17,663 bases of DNA. Origin: CAZMFZ01 sp964565665 (GTDB lineage: Bacteria; Bacteroidota; Bacteroidia; Cytophagales; UBA9547). The stretch lies in the NCBI GenBank assembly GCA_964565665.1, contig CAZMFZ010000079.1, positions 1 through 17,663 of the forward strand, in the 5' to 3' direction. The stretch's first letter is position 1. Every line of letters begins with the position of its first letter. Below are positions 1-7,212 of this stretch, one piece after another. The notes beneath the pieces were generated by a model. That model made no database searches. It saw only the letters and a list, made by a program, of their open reading frames with translations, and was not told where the DNA came from. The position numbers and the translations under genes are program-made.

Positions 1-800
1 AAAATTATACTATTAGAATACTTAATATAAATATAAATAGAAGGCAAAAAGAACACCAAATATACAATAGGCACTTGCCTTGGGGGATAAAGAGGAGTTA
101 CTATAAACCCGAAAGTAAAACAGACAAGAAGTAAAGCACTTACAGAAATGACTAATTTGTTTTTGCAGAATAAAATATATATAAGAAATATGGCAGCTGC
201 ACAAGAGCCCGTTATGGCCTCACAAAACATCCCCCACCATTGAATACCTGAAGAAAAAAAGATAAGTAATGAGCCAAAGATGGATAATAAGTAATTATTA
301 GCTAACAACAATTTGAAGAACAGAAAAAGAACAATTATGCATCCTAAACTTCGAAACATCCATAAAAATGAAAATGCTCTCTCAACATCAAGAAATAAAA
401 ATCCAAATTGAGCGGGACGAAAAAAAGTCATAAGGTCAACAACTGGCATTCCATGTATGACAACAGAATTCTTTGGTCCAATGCTAGGATTACTTAAAGG
501 ATATCCAATCTCTGATTGTGATAGTACATGAGGTACTTCCACCAACCACTCATCAGATCTTATTGTGTGAGGCTTTCCCCATATAACCGCCTTTTTCATC
601 TTTGAAGTCTCCCCAAATATCTGATACCACAACGGACTATGAGAAAAATGAAACTTACCTGCAACTCCGATAACGAATAAAAAAACACATATCCCAACAA
701 ATACCTTAGTGGGGATATCCCATCTAATTAATTCGAACCCCTTTTCTTCTACGGGTTTTGGTTGTGATATATCCTTTTTGTTAGCTTCTTTTTTTGCCAC
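1..800 (-). CDS. Polytopic membrane protein with RSDEW motif, partial (runs off left edge)
   Basis: An open frame of 266 codons runs from a GTG at 798-800 to the window edge with no stop. An in-frame TAA at 816-818 lies just upstream and no ATG or TTG lies between, so GTG is the first usual start. The protein begins with a Lys-rich cytosolic tail (MAKKEANKKD), has a first helix near residues 33-48, then a periplasmic stretch with RSDEW (81-85, Asp83-Glu84), then several hydrophobic helices with an FSSGIQWW motif and YPPRQVP in a later loop. From memory this pattern matches large polytopic proteins of surface-polysaccharide loci (possibly those labelled DUF7657); the Asp-Glu pair is typical of GT-C glycosyltransferases. 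It starts 8 bases after the stop of the preceding glycosyltransferase, so it is probably the last visible gene of the gmhA operon. The donor and acceptor sugars cannot be told from sequence. Confidence 0.8.
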   Translation of the reverse strand, partial: MAKKEANKKDISQPKPVEEKGFELIRWDIPTKVFVGICVFLFVIGVAGKFHFSHSPLWYQIFGETSKMKKAVIWGKPHTIRSDEWLVEVPHVLSQSEIGYPLSNPSIGPKNSVVIHGMPVVDLMTFFRPAQFGFLFLDVERAFSFLWMFRSLGCIIVLFLFFKLLLANNYLLSIFGSLLIFFSSGIQWWGMFCEAITGSCAAAIFLIYILFCKNKLVISVSALLLVCFTFGFIVTPLYPPRQVPIVYLVFFLPSIYIYIKYSNSII

Positions 801-808
801 TTTGATTA

Positions 809-2548
809 TTATTTCTTAAAATACAATTCCGTTCTTTCCTGCTCCGTACTTCCTTCTATGGTTTCAAACTTATGATTAAATGCTGGCATAAAGTTTAGTT
901 CGGCAATATTATTTACAGGATTGTCATAAACTGGATAACCTTCACGTACGAAAGGTGTTTGCTTCATGTATCCTTGAAATTCCTCAACAGAATTTCCCCA
1001 AGGTTTTCTATATGCTAGTACATCTGGTGTTTGTTTTTTGTCTTCCTCTAAATTATTGCCTATAAATCCTACCACCACCTTGCAGCCTAAATAATACATA
1101 TATGAAGTCTCTTCATAATTGGCAGCTATCACCAAAGTGTCAGTCTTGGTGTACTTTGATTTGATGGCAGGTATGGTGTAATCCAAAGGTCCTTTGTACT
1201 TATTCATTAGTTCTGTGATATGCCCGGCTAAATATTTAGAGTTGCTAAAGATATTTACTCCTAAGAGTACAATGACAATCAACGACACTGAAATGGTTTT
1301 GAAATTAAAAACAAAGCTACCGTTTCCCCCAGATAAAATAATGGCCAAAGCATCGAACGCGATGGAGAATACAATGATTGGTTGAAGAAGGATGATATAA
1401 CGTGTATAAATGAAATTGGGGACTCTCGCAATCAGGTATAAATAGGCAATAAAAATGAGTGCAGAGAAAACAGAGACTAACATGTAGTTGCTATTATGCT
1501 TTGAAACCGATTTGAAATTGATTAAAAAGAAAACTTTGAGTATTACTGCTAACCATAAAAGCTCAAAATTTCTAAAGTATTTCAATACCGTACCTACATT
1601 TTCCCAATACATTTTCTTTCCGTAACCATTGAATGTTGCAATAGCTTCTGATATTTCAAAGGTTTTGAAATAATCAAGGAAAGGGTAAATACAAATCAAA
1701 GAGAGTAAAGCTGCAGAGAAAATAGGTTCTATTTTCTTCATGACGGCCAATAAATCTTTGCTCACTGCCAATTGTTTGATAGCAAATGCAGCTTCTGCCA
1801 CTGCTATAATAGCCAAACCAATAAAGAAGACGGGGGCAAACGTCATAAACAGCAACCAAAGCAATACAAAAAGACTGATTCTTAGTAAAACAGGATTTAT
1901 ACCGCTTGCAAATCGGTGTTTAATATAAATACCTGTGATAAGGGAGAATAAAAAGATAGATAATGAATAATACCTCGCCTCTCGCATCAATAAAACCAAC
2001 GAAACTGAAAATAAGCTTAAGAAAAAGAAAGTGATGGCAAATAAAAGTTTGTGTTCTGTCTTGGGAAATAGAGATGACGTGAAGTAAACAAAAAGCATAA
2101 TTCCTATCAAACCAATGAATGCAAATGTAAATCTGATAATACCAGTTTTTACATAGATATCATCAAAACTTTCAGCCAATTTCACCCCCATGGTAGCAAA
2201 GTAATAATGTCCCCAACTAGTACCTCCGACATAAGCATCGGTGGCTTCGTCTATTCCTAATTTTGGATTGGAATGACGAAGATCATAAAACACATTTTTG
2301 CCGTCATGCACTTTTGGGTAACCAAATTCGAGCACTCTTTGCGCACCAACTACAGTCATGCTTTCATCTGCCCAAAAAAGTGGATATTGAATGTTTTTAA
2401 ATACAGAAACACAGAAAAGGGTAAAAACAAATCCTAAAACAATCCACAAATAGTTAATATTCAATTGAATTGGCTTTGACTTATTGGGTTTTTCAGTAAG
2501 TGAAGGCGAATGTTTCAAATCTTGTGCTTTCTTGTTTGACTTTGCCAT
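809..2548 (-). CDS. GT-C type (GT39/ArnT-like) membrane glycosyltransferase
   Basis: A protein of 579 residues with a Lys-rich cytosolic N-terminus (about 1-30), a first membrane helix at about 33-50, and a periplasmic loop starting FWADES (Asp61-Glu62), the acidic pair that binds metal or lipid-phosphate sugar donors in GT-C enzymes. RVLEFGYP follows in the same loop, as in the PMT/ArnT group. Roughly ten further hydrophobic segments reach to about residue 430, and a soluble, probably periplasmic C-terminal domain of about 140 residues ends the protein. By family it should move a sugar from a polyprenyl phosphate carrier onto a surface glycan, lipid A or a protein on the outer face of the inner membrane. 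Its ATG lies 1 base after the gmhA stop, which points to co-transcription. The substrate is unknown; membership of the GT-C fold is more certain than the exact family. Confidence 0.82.
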   Translation of the reverse strand: MAKSNKKAQDLKHSPSLTEKPNKSKPIQLNINYLWIVLGFVFTLFCVSVFKNIQYPLFWADESMTVVGAQRVLEFGYPKVHDGKNVFYDLRHSNPKLGIDEATDAYVGGTSWGHYYFATMGVKLAESFDDIYVKTGIIRFTFAFIGLIGIMLFVYFTSSLFPKTEHKLLFAITFFFLSLFSVSLVLLMREARYYSLSIFLFSLITGIYIKHRFASGINPVLLRISLFVLLWLLFMTFAPVFFIGLAIIAVAEAAFAIKQLAVSKDLLAVMKKIEPIFSAALLSLICIYPFLDYFKTFEISEAIATFNGYGKKMYWENVGTVLKYFRNFELLWLAVILKVFFLINFKSVSKHNSNYMLVSVFSALIFIAYLYLIARVPNFIYTRYIILLQPIIVFSIAFDALAIILSGGNGSFVFNFKTISVSLIVIVLLGVNIFSNSKYLAGHITELMNKYKGPLDYTIPAIKSKYTKTDTLVIAANYEETSYMYYLGCKVVVGFIGNNLEEDKKQTPDVLAYRKPWGNSVEEFQGYMKQTPFVREGYPVYDNPVNNIAELNFMPAFNHKFETIEGSTEQERTELYFKK

Positions 2549-2549
2549 T

Positions 2550-3128
2550 TTAAACTGCTACTGGAAATAATGCTTTTTCTATCAATTGAATAAAAGTATG
2601 AATAATCTTTATATGAATTTCTTGAATGCGATCTGCATACCCGAAATGTGACACTATAATTTCAATATCAGCCAACCCTTTTAATTTGCCACCATCTTTA
2701 CCGGTTAAGATGATTGTTTTGATGTTTTTCTTCTTAGCTGCTTCTACAGCCAAAATTATATTTTTGCTATTTCCACTGGTGCTAATACCTAAAAACACAT
2801 CACCCTCCTGCCCTACTCCTTCTAAAAATCTTGAAAAAACAAAGTCAAAACCATAATCATTTCCGACACAACTCATGTGTGAAGGATCTGAAATAGAAAT
2901 AGCACCTATTGAAGGTCTATCATTTCTAAATCTACCAGAAAGCTCTTCTGCAAAATGCATGGCATCGCACATAGAGCCTCCATTACCTGCACTGATAATC
3001 TTTTTTCCTGATTTGATGGCTTCTATCATCATATCAGCTCCTTTTTGAATGGTATTGAAGTTTTCTTCCGTTGAGAAATTCTTCAAAACCTCAGCTGCTT
3101 CAATAAAATTGTGATCTATCAAGCTCAT
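2550..3128 (-). CDS. gmhA: Sedoheptulose-7-phosphate isomerase GmhA
   Basis: This is a SIS-domain protein of 192 residues, the same length as E. coli GmhA (LpcA). It converts D-sedoheptulose 7-phosphate to D-glycero-D-manno-heptose 7-phosphate in the cytoplasm, the first step towards ADP- or GDP-heptose for LPS core, S-layer or other surface glycans. Visible motifs are GNGGSMCDAMHFAEELSGRF (48-67), the phosphate-binding ISTSGNS (115-121), LTGKDGGK (141-148) and HFGYADRIQEIHIK (161-174). Glu62, Asp166, Gln169 and His177 line up at a constant offset of three with E. coli Glu65, Asp169, Gln172 and His180, so the active and metal sites look intact. The other heptose genes (hldE, gmhB, hldD) are not in the window. 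It heads a tight run with two membrane glycosyltransferase-like genes, which suggests that heptose feeds the glycan they build. Confidence 0.96.
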   Translation of the reverse strand: MSLIDHNFIEAAEVLKNFSTEENFNTIQKGADMMIEAIKSGKKIISAGNGGSMCDAMHFAEELSGRFRNDRPSIGAISISDPSHMSCVGNDYGFDFVFSRFLEGVGQEGDVFLGISTSGNSKNIILAVEAAKKKNIKTIILTGKDGGKLKGLADIEIIVSHFGYADRIQEIHIKIIHTFIQLIEKALFPVAV

Positions 3129-3143
3129 TATTATTCTTTTTTT
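3129..3143 (-). promoter_or_regulatory. A-rich translation-initiation region of gmhA
   Basis: Read on the minus strand, the bases just before the gmhA ATG are a run of A followed by GAATAATA, with no purine-rich Shine-Dalgarno core. A-rich leaders without Shine-Dalgarno pairing are usual in Bacteroidota and support the chosen ATG. This is inference from composition only. Confidence 0.35.
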
Positions 3144-3145
3144 AT

Positions 3146-3165
3146 CCGTTGCCTAAAGCCAATGG
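3146..3165 (+). repeat. REP-like hairpin, copy C (imperfect)
   Basis: An imperfect palindrome of about 20 bases lies between the GT39-like gene and gmhA. Read on the minus strand it is CCATTGGCTTTAGGCAACGG, and the flanking ATTGCC also matches copy A at 4999-5040. Against copy B (9787-9806) it differs at two positions. One arm carries the base seen in copy A and the other the base seen in copy B, giving a G-T wobble on the plus strand. No T-run follows on the coding strand, so it is not an intrinsic terminator for the gene to its right. Confidence 0.5.
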
Positions 3166-3230
3166 CAATTCACATAATTACTGTTAAACACAAAGGCCAT
3201 TAATAAACTCGCCAGTCAATATCAACTTCC

Positions 3231-4886
3231 TTATTCTTTTCTCTTGTAAACCACTAAATGTTCTGCTTGGGGTCTGTAATAGCCAGATTCTGCGCCCCAT
3301 TTATAAATCGTTTGGTTTTGACCCACAATATCTGCAATGCCATCTACCACATAATTCTCTTGTGCATATTTACTAAACCAATCGAATATCAACTTTGGCG
3401 AATCGGGACGCATAAGCCAAGATGTCCCAATGTTACAAAACACAATGAATTTGGGTTTCGATTGCTCTATTTCAGCTATCATCTCCTGCTGCATTTGCTT
3501 ATTGTAGTCGTGAATCTCCATAAGGCCATACGTATATATGTATCCTGTGCCTGAGTTTCTATCTGCGTAAAGGAATATCTGTGGTTCTGAGCCTAATATA
3601 GCAATCTTATCATCTTTTGATGAATTTTGCTTGATGTAACTAGCCACCTCCAATGATTCGACAAACGGATTGGTGCCATAAATCATTCTAGAAAGCAATA
3701 GTGGCTTTGCTTTGAAGTAGTAAATTTTGTTCTTAGACCAAGCCAAAGCAGAAGACAACACCAAAACAGTAATTGTCAAGACTACACCCAAATTAATTTT
3801 CATATTTTCTTTCAAATAACCTGCAATAGCAGAAATACCTAAGCCTACAATCAACCCCACTGCTGGTAAAAAAGGGATGAAATAATGTTGTCGGAAATAA
3901 AAGCCAGGACATACTGTGAGAAAGGTAAAAACTGCAAATGCCGTGGCCATAGATTTCTGAATTACCGACAATTTGGAAAACCAAACAGTTGGAACTGAAA
4001 GAAAGAATAGTATCCATAAGATGGTAAACTCCTCCCACATAGGCTTGAAACTCATACCGAATAGCATTTTGCCTTGTTCCCAATCTACACCGCTGGCGTA
4101 TTTAGAGGCGTATTCAAATGTCCAAAACCAAAATTTATCAAATACTCCTGTTAAAAACAAAATCAAAACGGTAAGGAGGTAAGGGATGAAAACACCGATG
4201 GCATACAATGTCTCGTCAATTAAAAAAGATTTGATTTTTATATCTTTGGCAAGCAAGTGCTGCATAATAATGAAAAGCCCACCCATGATGATAAGGAATG
4301 CGGCTTGCTGTTTCATCAGAAATGAAAAACCAAACATAATTCCCACCAAAAAGAGTTGATACAGTTTTTTATCGGTTTGGTGTCTGGCATAGAAGTACAC
4401 GCCCAAGGAAACGAAAAAAGATACAAAGTGTGTGGCATGTGCAGCGAAACCCAAAAAAGCTGGGCTAATAGACATTATAGCGTAAATAGACCCCGAAGCC
4501 AAACCTGCCAACGGATTAAATAATTTTTTAAAACCTAAAAATAGCATAAAAGCAGTAGCAAGATTAACGAACATTAAGCCCAAATGGATGCCTGAAATTG
4601 TTTTTCCAAAAACAAGCATAAGCACTGCATACATAAAATGTGTTCCTGGCAGTTTCATATTGTAAGCCTCGCCATAAGGCGCAATTCCTTGCAAAATCAA
4701 CTTGCCCATGTAGGCATATTCGCCCTCATCGCGCTCAAGCGGTAGGGAAAGCAATCGTATTCTGATCATCGCCACCACGGCCATTACCACTGCTAAAACG
4801 ATAAAATGAATATCGAAAAAGGAAGATTTAGCATTGGCTTTGGCTGCGGGTTTTTCTTTAGGGGTCAGTTTATTCTGTTGGGCCAT
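3231..4886 (-). CDS. Glycosyltransferase family 39-like membrane protein
   Basis: A protein of 551 residues. After a Lys/Ala-rich cytosolic leader (1-22) and a first helix (about 26-45) comes LPLERDEGEYAYMGKLIL (48-65), the GT39/PMT-type first periplasmic loop with Asp53-Glu54, followed by GIAPYGEAYNMKLPGT, the usual PY...K.PG block that leads into helix 2. About nine to eleven hydrophobic helices follow. The C-terminal periplasmic part includes ILGSEPQIFLYADR and a region ending in PKFIVFCN, which I recall from Bacteroidota GT39-like proteins. It should transfer a sugar from a polyprenyl-phosphate donor at the periplasmic face. A 102-base spacer containing a REP-like hairpin separates it from gmhA, so it may share the transcript or only the direction. 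Acceptor and donor are not predictable here. Confidence 0.85.
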   Translation of the reverse strand: MAQQNKLTPKEKPAAKANAKSSFFDIHFIVLAVVMAVVAMIRIRLLSLPLERDEGEYAYMGKLILQGIAPYGEAYNMKLPGTHFMYAVLMLVFGKTISGIHLGLMFVNLATAFMLFLGFKKLFNPLAGLASGSIYAIMSISPAFLGFAAHATHFVSFFVSLGVYFYARHQTDKKLYQLFLVGIMFGFSFLMKQQAAFLIIMGGLFIIMQHLLAKDIKIKSFLIDETLYAIGVFIPYLLTVLILFLTGVFDKFWFWTFEYASKYASGVDWEQGKMLFGMSFKPMWEEFTILWILFFLSVPTVWFSKLSVIQKSMATAFAVFTFLTVCPGFYFRQHYFIPFLPAVGLIVGLGISAIAGYLKENMKINLGVVLTITVLVLSSALAWSKNKIYYFKAKPLLLSRMIYGTNPFVESLEVASYIKQNSSKDDKIAILGSEPQIFLYADRNSGTGYIYTYGLMEIHDYNKQMQQEMIAEIEQSKPKFIVFCNIGTSWLMRPDSPKLIFDWFSKYAQENYVVDGIADIVGQNQTIYKWGAESGYYRPQAEHLVVYKRKE

Positions 4887-4960
4887 TAACGCTTTAGTAA
4901 AAGTGCGTAAATATATACAAAATACATTTTCATGACCAAATAAGACAAATAATAAAGATG

Positions 4961-5089
4961 GAATTTATATCAATGTCATTAACTTAAGATATTCCCTCTC
5001 CATTCATTGCCGTTGATTTAAACCAACGGCAATGAATGGAGGCGTACCCAATGAATTAATCCTTAAGTTAATGACGTTAGTATTTATAT
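4961..5089. repeat. Nested inverted repeat, MITE-like, containing REP-like hairpin copy A
   Basis: Outer arms of 14 bases match exactly as an inverted pair (4975-4988 and 5062-5075, CTTAAGTTAATGAC when read on the right side) and continue outward for about 14 more bases with weaker identity. Inside lies a second perfect inverted pair of 17 bases (4999-5015 and 5024-5040, TCCATTCATTGCCGTTG on the left) around an 8-base loop. No open frame lies in it. The layout fits a small non-autonomous mobile element or a REP unit in a larger cassette. It sits in the 270-base spacer between the GT39-like gene and the small protein at 5157. No target-site duplication is obvious by eye. Confidence 0.65.
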
Positions 5090-5156
5090 CAAAAAAATGG
5101 CTTGTAATTTTGAGTTTTACTAAGAAAAGCCTTATTAAATACTTGGTAGCTTTCAA

Positions 5157-5333
5157 TTAAACAAAAAAATGTCCTTCTTCTATGGTTGATTGAAACCGAA
5201 TATCCTCGTTTCGTTTTATAGATTTATCAATACCTTGTGTTTGTTTCGCTTTTCTATTCACAAAGAAGTTGGCTACTACGCCTGCTACAGATCCGGCTAC
5301 TGCCGATGTTATTAATTTTTTGGTGAAGCTCAT
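5157..5333 (-). CDS. Small one-helix membrane protein, unknown function
   Basis: I do not recognise this protein. From the ATG at 5331-5333 it has 58 residues (MSFTKKLITSAV...). An ATG eight codons upstream (5355-5357) would give 66 residues, but the added MHLNCEIT is unlike a membrane leader and I prefer the shorter form. A short basic start is followed by a Gly/Ala-rich hydrophobic stretch (TSAVAGSVAGVVANFF), which could be one membrane helix with Gly packing, then a charged tail NRKAKQTQGIDKSIKRNED. It lies between a mobile-type repeat and hisIE on the same strand, 152 bases after the hisIE stop. The hydrophobic-then-charged pattern makes a real gene likely, but such a short frame could still be chance. 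Confidence 0.5.
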   Translation of the reverse strand: MSFTKKLITSAVAGSVAGVVANFFVNRKAKQTQGIDKSIKRNEDIRFQSTIEEGHFFV

Positions 5334-5455
5334 AGTAATTTCACAATTTAAGTGCAACGATATTACTTACCCTTTAATAGCCTAATCTATTGTAAGGTAA
5401 CTGATTAACACCATAGAAACGCAAATTGTTCACTGTTAGTATCAGTGTTTTTCAA

Positions 5456-5511
5456 GATTTGAATTAGTACAAGGAAACAAAGTAGATAAGATCAGTGGTT
5501 TAATTCAAATC
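5456..5511. repeat. Perfect 11-base inverted repeat at the hisIE 3' end
   Basis: GATTTGAATTA at 5456-5466 is matched by TAATTCAAATC at 5501-5511, with 34 bases between. The right arm overlaps the hisIE stop codon (TGA, 5510-5512 on the minus strand). In RNA it could form a long-looped hairpin at the transcript end. It is AT-rich and lacks a following T-run on the hisIE strand, so a role as a classic terminator is doubtful. Confidence 0.4.
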
Positions 5512-6127
5512 ACTTATGCCTTTGCTTTAGCACTCCCACTACATCGGTGAGGCTAAAGTTCTTGGCTTCGAGTAGTACTAGGTAATGAAATAGTAAATCG
5601 GCTGCCTCGCCAAGAAACAACTCTTTGTTATCGTCTTTAGCCTCGATTACAATTTCTACAGCTTCTTCACCTACTTTTTGTGCTATCTTGTTGATGCCTT
5701 TCTTGAATAGTGAGCTGGTATAAGACTCGTCAGTAGGCTCTAGCTTGCGTTTTTTGATGGTGGCAGTCAATTGCTCAATAAATGCGAGGTTGCTGATGGC
5801 AGTATTCTCAGAAGTTTTGGTGTTTTCTTCAAACCAGCAAGTATCGGCTCCGGTATGGCATACAGGTCCGGTTGGTTGGGCTTTAATAAGTATAGAATCG
5901 TTGTCGCAATCGGAAAGTATTGATTTGACCAGTAGAAAATGCCCACTAGTTTCGCCTTTTGTCCAAAGTCGGTTTTTTATGCGGCTAAAAAATGTAACCT
6001 TGCCCAATAGTTTGGTTTGCGTTAAAGCCTCTTCATTCATAAAACCAAGCATCAATACTTTATTAGTTTGTTCATCTTGCACCACTACTGGCACTAAGCC
6101 ATTACCTTTTTCAAAATCTACTTCCAT
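5510..6127 (-). CDS. hisIE: Bifunctional phosphoribosyl-AMP cyclohydrolase / phosphoribosyl-ATP pyrophosphatase
   Basis: A 205-residue fusion of HisI and HisE, close in length to the E. coli enzyme. It carries out steps 2 and 3 of histidine synthesis in the cytoplasm: PR-ATP to PR-AMP (HisE), then ring opening of PR-AMP to ProFAR (HisI). The HisI half (1-105) has LWTKGETSGH (54-63), the Mg-binding DCDND (Asp73, Asp75, Asp77) and zinc cysteines Cys74, Cys90 and Cys97 with the usual spacing of 16 and 7, plus GPVCHTG. The HisE half (115-205) has KKGINKIAQKVGEEAVE (142-158) and EAADLLFHYLVLL (174-186), which carry the metal-binding Glu and Asp residues. Both active sites look complete. No other his gene is in the window and the upstream neighbour runs the other way, so it is transcribed apart from a his operon here. 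Confidence 0.96.
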   Translation of the reverse strand: MEVDFEKGNGLVPVVVQDEQTNKVLMLGFMNEEALTQTKLLGKVTFFSRIKNRLWTKGETSGHFLLVKSILSDCDNDSILIKAQPTGPVCHTGADTCWFEENTKTSENTAISNLAFIEQLTATIKKRKLEPTDESYTSSLFKKGINKIAQKVGEEAVEIVIEAKDDNKELFLGEAADLLFHYLVLLEAKNFSLTDVVGVLKQRHK

Positions 6128-6275
6128 CTATTCAAAATTATCGTGCAAAGTTGTGATTTATTGCCATTTATAAAAAAGGAACTTATGAATAATAAAATAC
6201 TTCATTAATTGGTACTAAATTATTTATGAAGAAAATGAACTCTTATAAAATATCAGACAATGTGGGAAATGATTT

Positions 6276-6424
6276 ATGGAAACTATCGAATATAAATTTC
6301 TAAGGATAAACGAAGCCTTTAAAGCTCCATTACTTCACATTCTACTGCCATAGAAGGAGCAACATTATCAGAAAGTGAAACCTCTATATTTTTAGAAAAT
6401 AGCTTACGGATACTTGGCAAAACT
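6276..6424 (+). pseudogene. Detached N-terminal segment of the Fic gene (frameshift)
   Basis: The frame of the Fic gene stays open upstream of its first ATG back to 6323 (a TAA lies at 6320-6322) and encodes SSITSHSTAIEGATL followed by SETSIFLENSLRILGKT. STAIEG (6341-6358) fits the (S/T)xxxE(G/N) inhibitory motif of class II Fic proteins. This open stretch has no ATG, GTG or TTG. A second frame, starting at the ATG at 6276, encodes METIEYKFLRINEAFKA, which I recall as typical of the start of such Fic proteins, and hits a stop at about 6351. Joining the two needs a shift of one base near 6318-6325. Homologues, as far as I remember, have a few more residues at this join, so a small deletion is as likely as a single lost base. 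Confidence 0.65.
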
Positions 6425-7084
6425 ATGATAGAGCTTGACATGGTGAGAGACCACTACCAAACACTTTTATATCTGCAAGAGCAAGCAATAAAAAAAACGC
6501 CTTTTTCTTTGTCGTTGATACAGGAAACGAATAGGAAGTTGATGAAAAACACAGGCTCAAAAATAAACACGGCACTGGTTACGGTAGATACTTCAAATGG
6601 TGAAATTCGAAACTTTGCTGTTTTGTCAGGATCAGGTGGTGATTATATGAATCATCAAAAAATACACCGTTCGCTCGATGCTCTTATTAAAGAAACCAAT
6701 GATTTGCTCAAACATGCTGACAATCCATTAAAAGCACACAATCTTGCCTACGACTTTCATTATAATTTGGTGAGTATTCATCCTTTTGGCGATGGAAACG
6801 GCAGAGTTGCAAGATTAATGATGAACTACTTACAATGGTATAGAAATGAACCTGCTACTATTATTAATTACATAAATAAAAATGAGTACATAGATGCACT
6901 TATGCAAACAAGGGAAAGTCAAAAGATGCATATATTTCGCACATTTATGCAAGGCCAACATATTGAATATTTAGAAAAAGAGATTGAGAAATTTAATAGA
7001 CAAGCTAACAGCGTAAATATCAACCCAAAGCAAAGCAATGATTTTGGATTGAGCATGTTTTTGATTTGGTATATCATAGCTTAA
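6425..7084 (+). CDS. Fic family protein (likely AMP transferase), 5' end disrupted
   Basis: The 219 residues from the ATG at 6425 contain a complete Fic core. HPFGDGNGRVAR (119-130) fits HxFx(D/E)GNGRxxR, with catalytic His119, Asp/Glu-type Asp123 and Arg127. The upstream FHYNLVSI and the flap region around 48-75 (TVDTSNGEIRN) also fit. Fic enzymes move AMP from ATP to a hydroxyl of a target protein, in the cytoplasm. The inhibitory helix with STAIEG is encoded just upstream in frame but has no start codon of its own, so translation from this ATG would give an enzyme without its built-in brake. Likely explanations are a degraded gene, a base error in the assembly, or an unusual start. The last residues (LSMFLIWYIIA) are unusually hydrophobic and could reflect a second lesion. 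No antitoxin-like partner is next to it. Confidence 0.8.
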   Translation: MIELDMVRDHYQTLLYLQEQAIKKTPFSLSLIQETNRKLMKNTGSKINTALVTVDTSNGEIRNFAVLSGSGGDYMNHQKIHRSLDALIKETNDLLKHADNPLKAHNLAYDFHYNLVSIHPFGDGNGRVARLMMNYLQWYRNEPATIINYINKNEYIDALMQTRESQKMHIFRTFMQGQHIEYLEKEIEKFNRQANSVNINPKQSNDFGLSMFLIWYIIA

Positions 7085-7212
7085 AATATGGCACTTTCAA
7101 TTTCATAATAAGGCAGAAACTAAAAATTGATTATTATATCACCTTTAAACGGAAAGTCCTCATTAAATCTCATTAAAACTTTATCAAGAATTAGCAGTTA
7201 TTTGCCTTGCAG

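Noticed and set aside
5091..5131. Possible terminator for the small protein at 5157 (GGCTT/AAGCC with a run of T on the minus strand)
   Set aside because: The stem is only 5 bases with a loop of over 20 bases, too weak to call.
5431..5452. CACTG/CAGTG hairpin followed by T as a plus-strand terminator
   Set aside because: The stem has only 5 bases and no plus-strand gene reads into it.
6133..6140. TAATTTTG on the minus strand as a -7 promoter for hisIE
   Set aside because: It fits TAnnTTTG, but it would place the RNA start at the ATG itself and no TTG box lies at the right distance; chance matches are common in AT-rich spacers.
6226..6303. Short frame starting MKKMNSYKIS upstream of the Fic gene
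   Set aside because: It has only 25 residues, no family signal, and overlaps the METIEYKF frame, which fits the Fic N-terminus better.
6318..6324. TTTAAAG at the Fic frame break as a programmed -1 frameshift site
   Set aside because: In the zero frame the codons are GCC TTT AAA, so the heptamer is C TTT AAA and does not fit X XXY YYZ; slipping would break pairing in both sites. No clear downstream stem was seen.
7207..7212. TTG at 7207 as the helicase start
   Set aside because: An ATG lies two codons later at 7213 and gives a usual family N-terminus; nothing favours the TTG.
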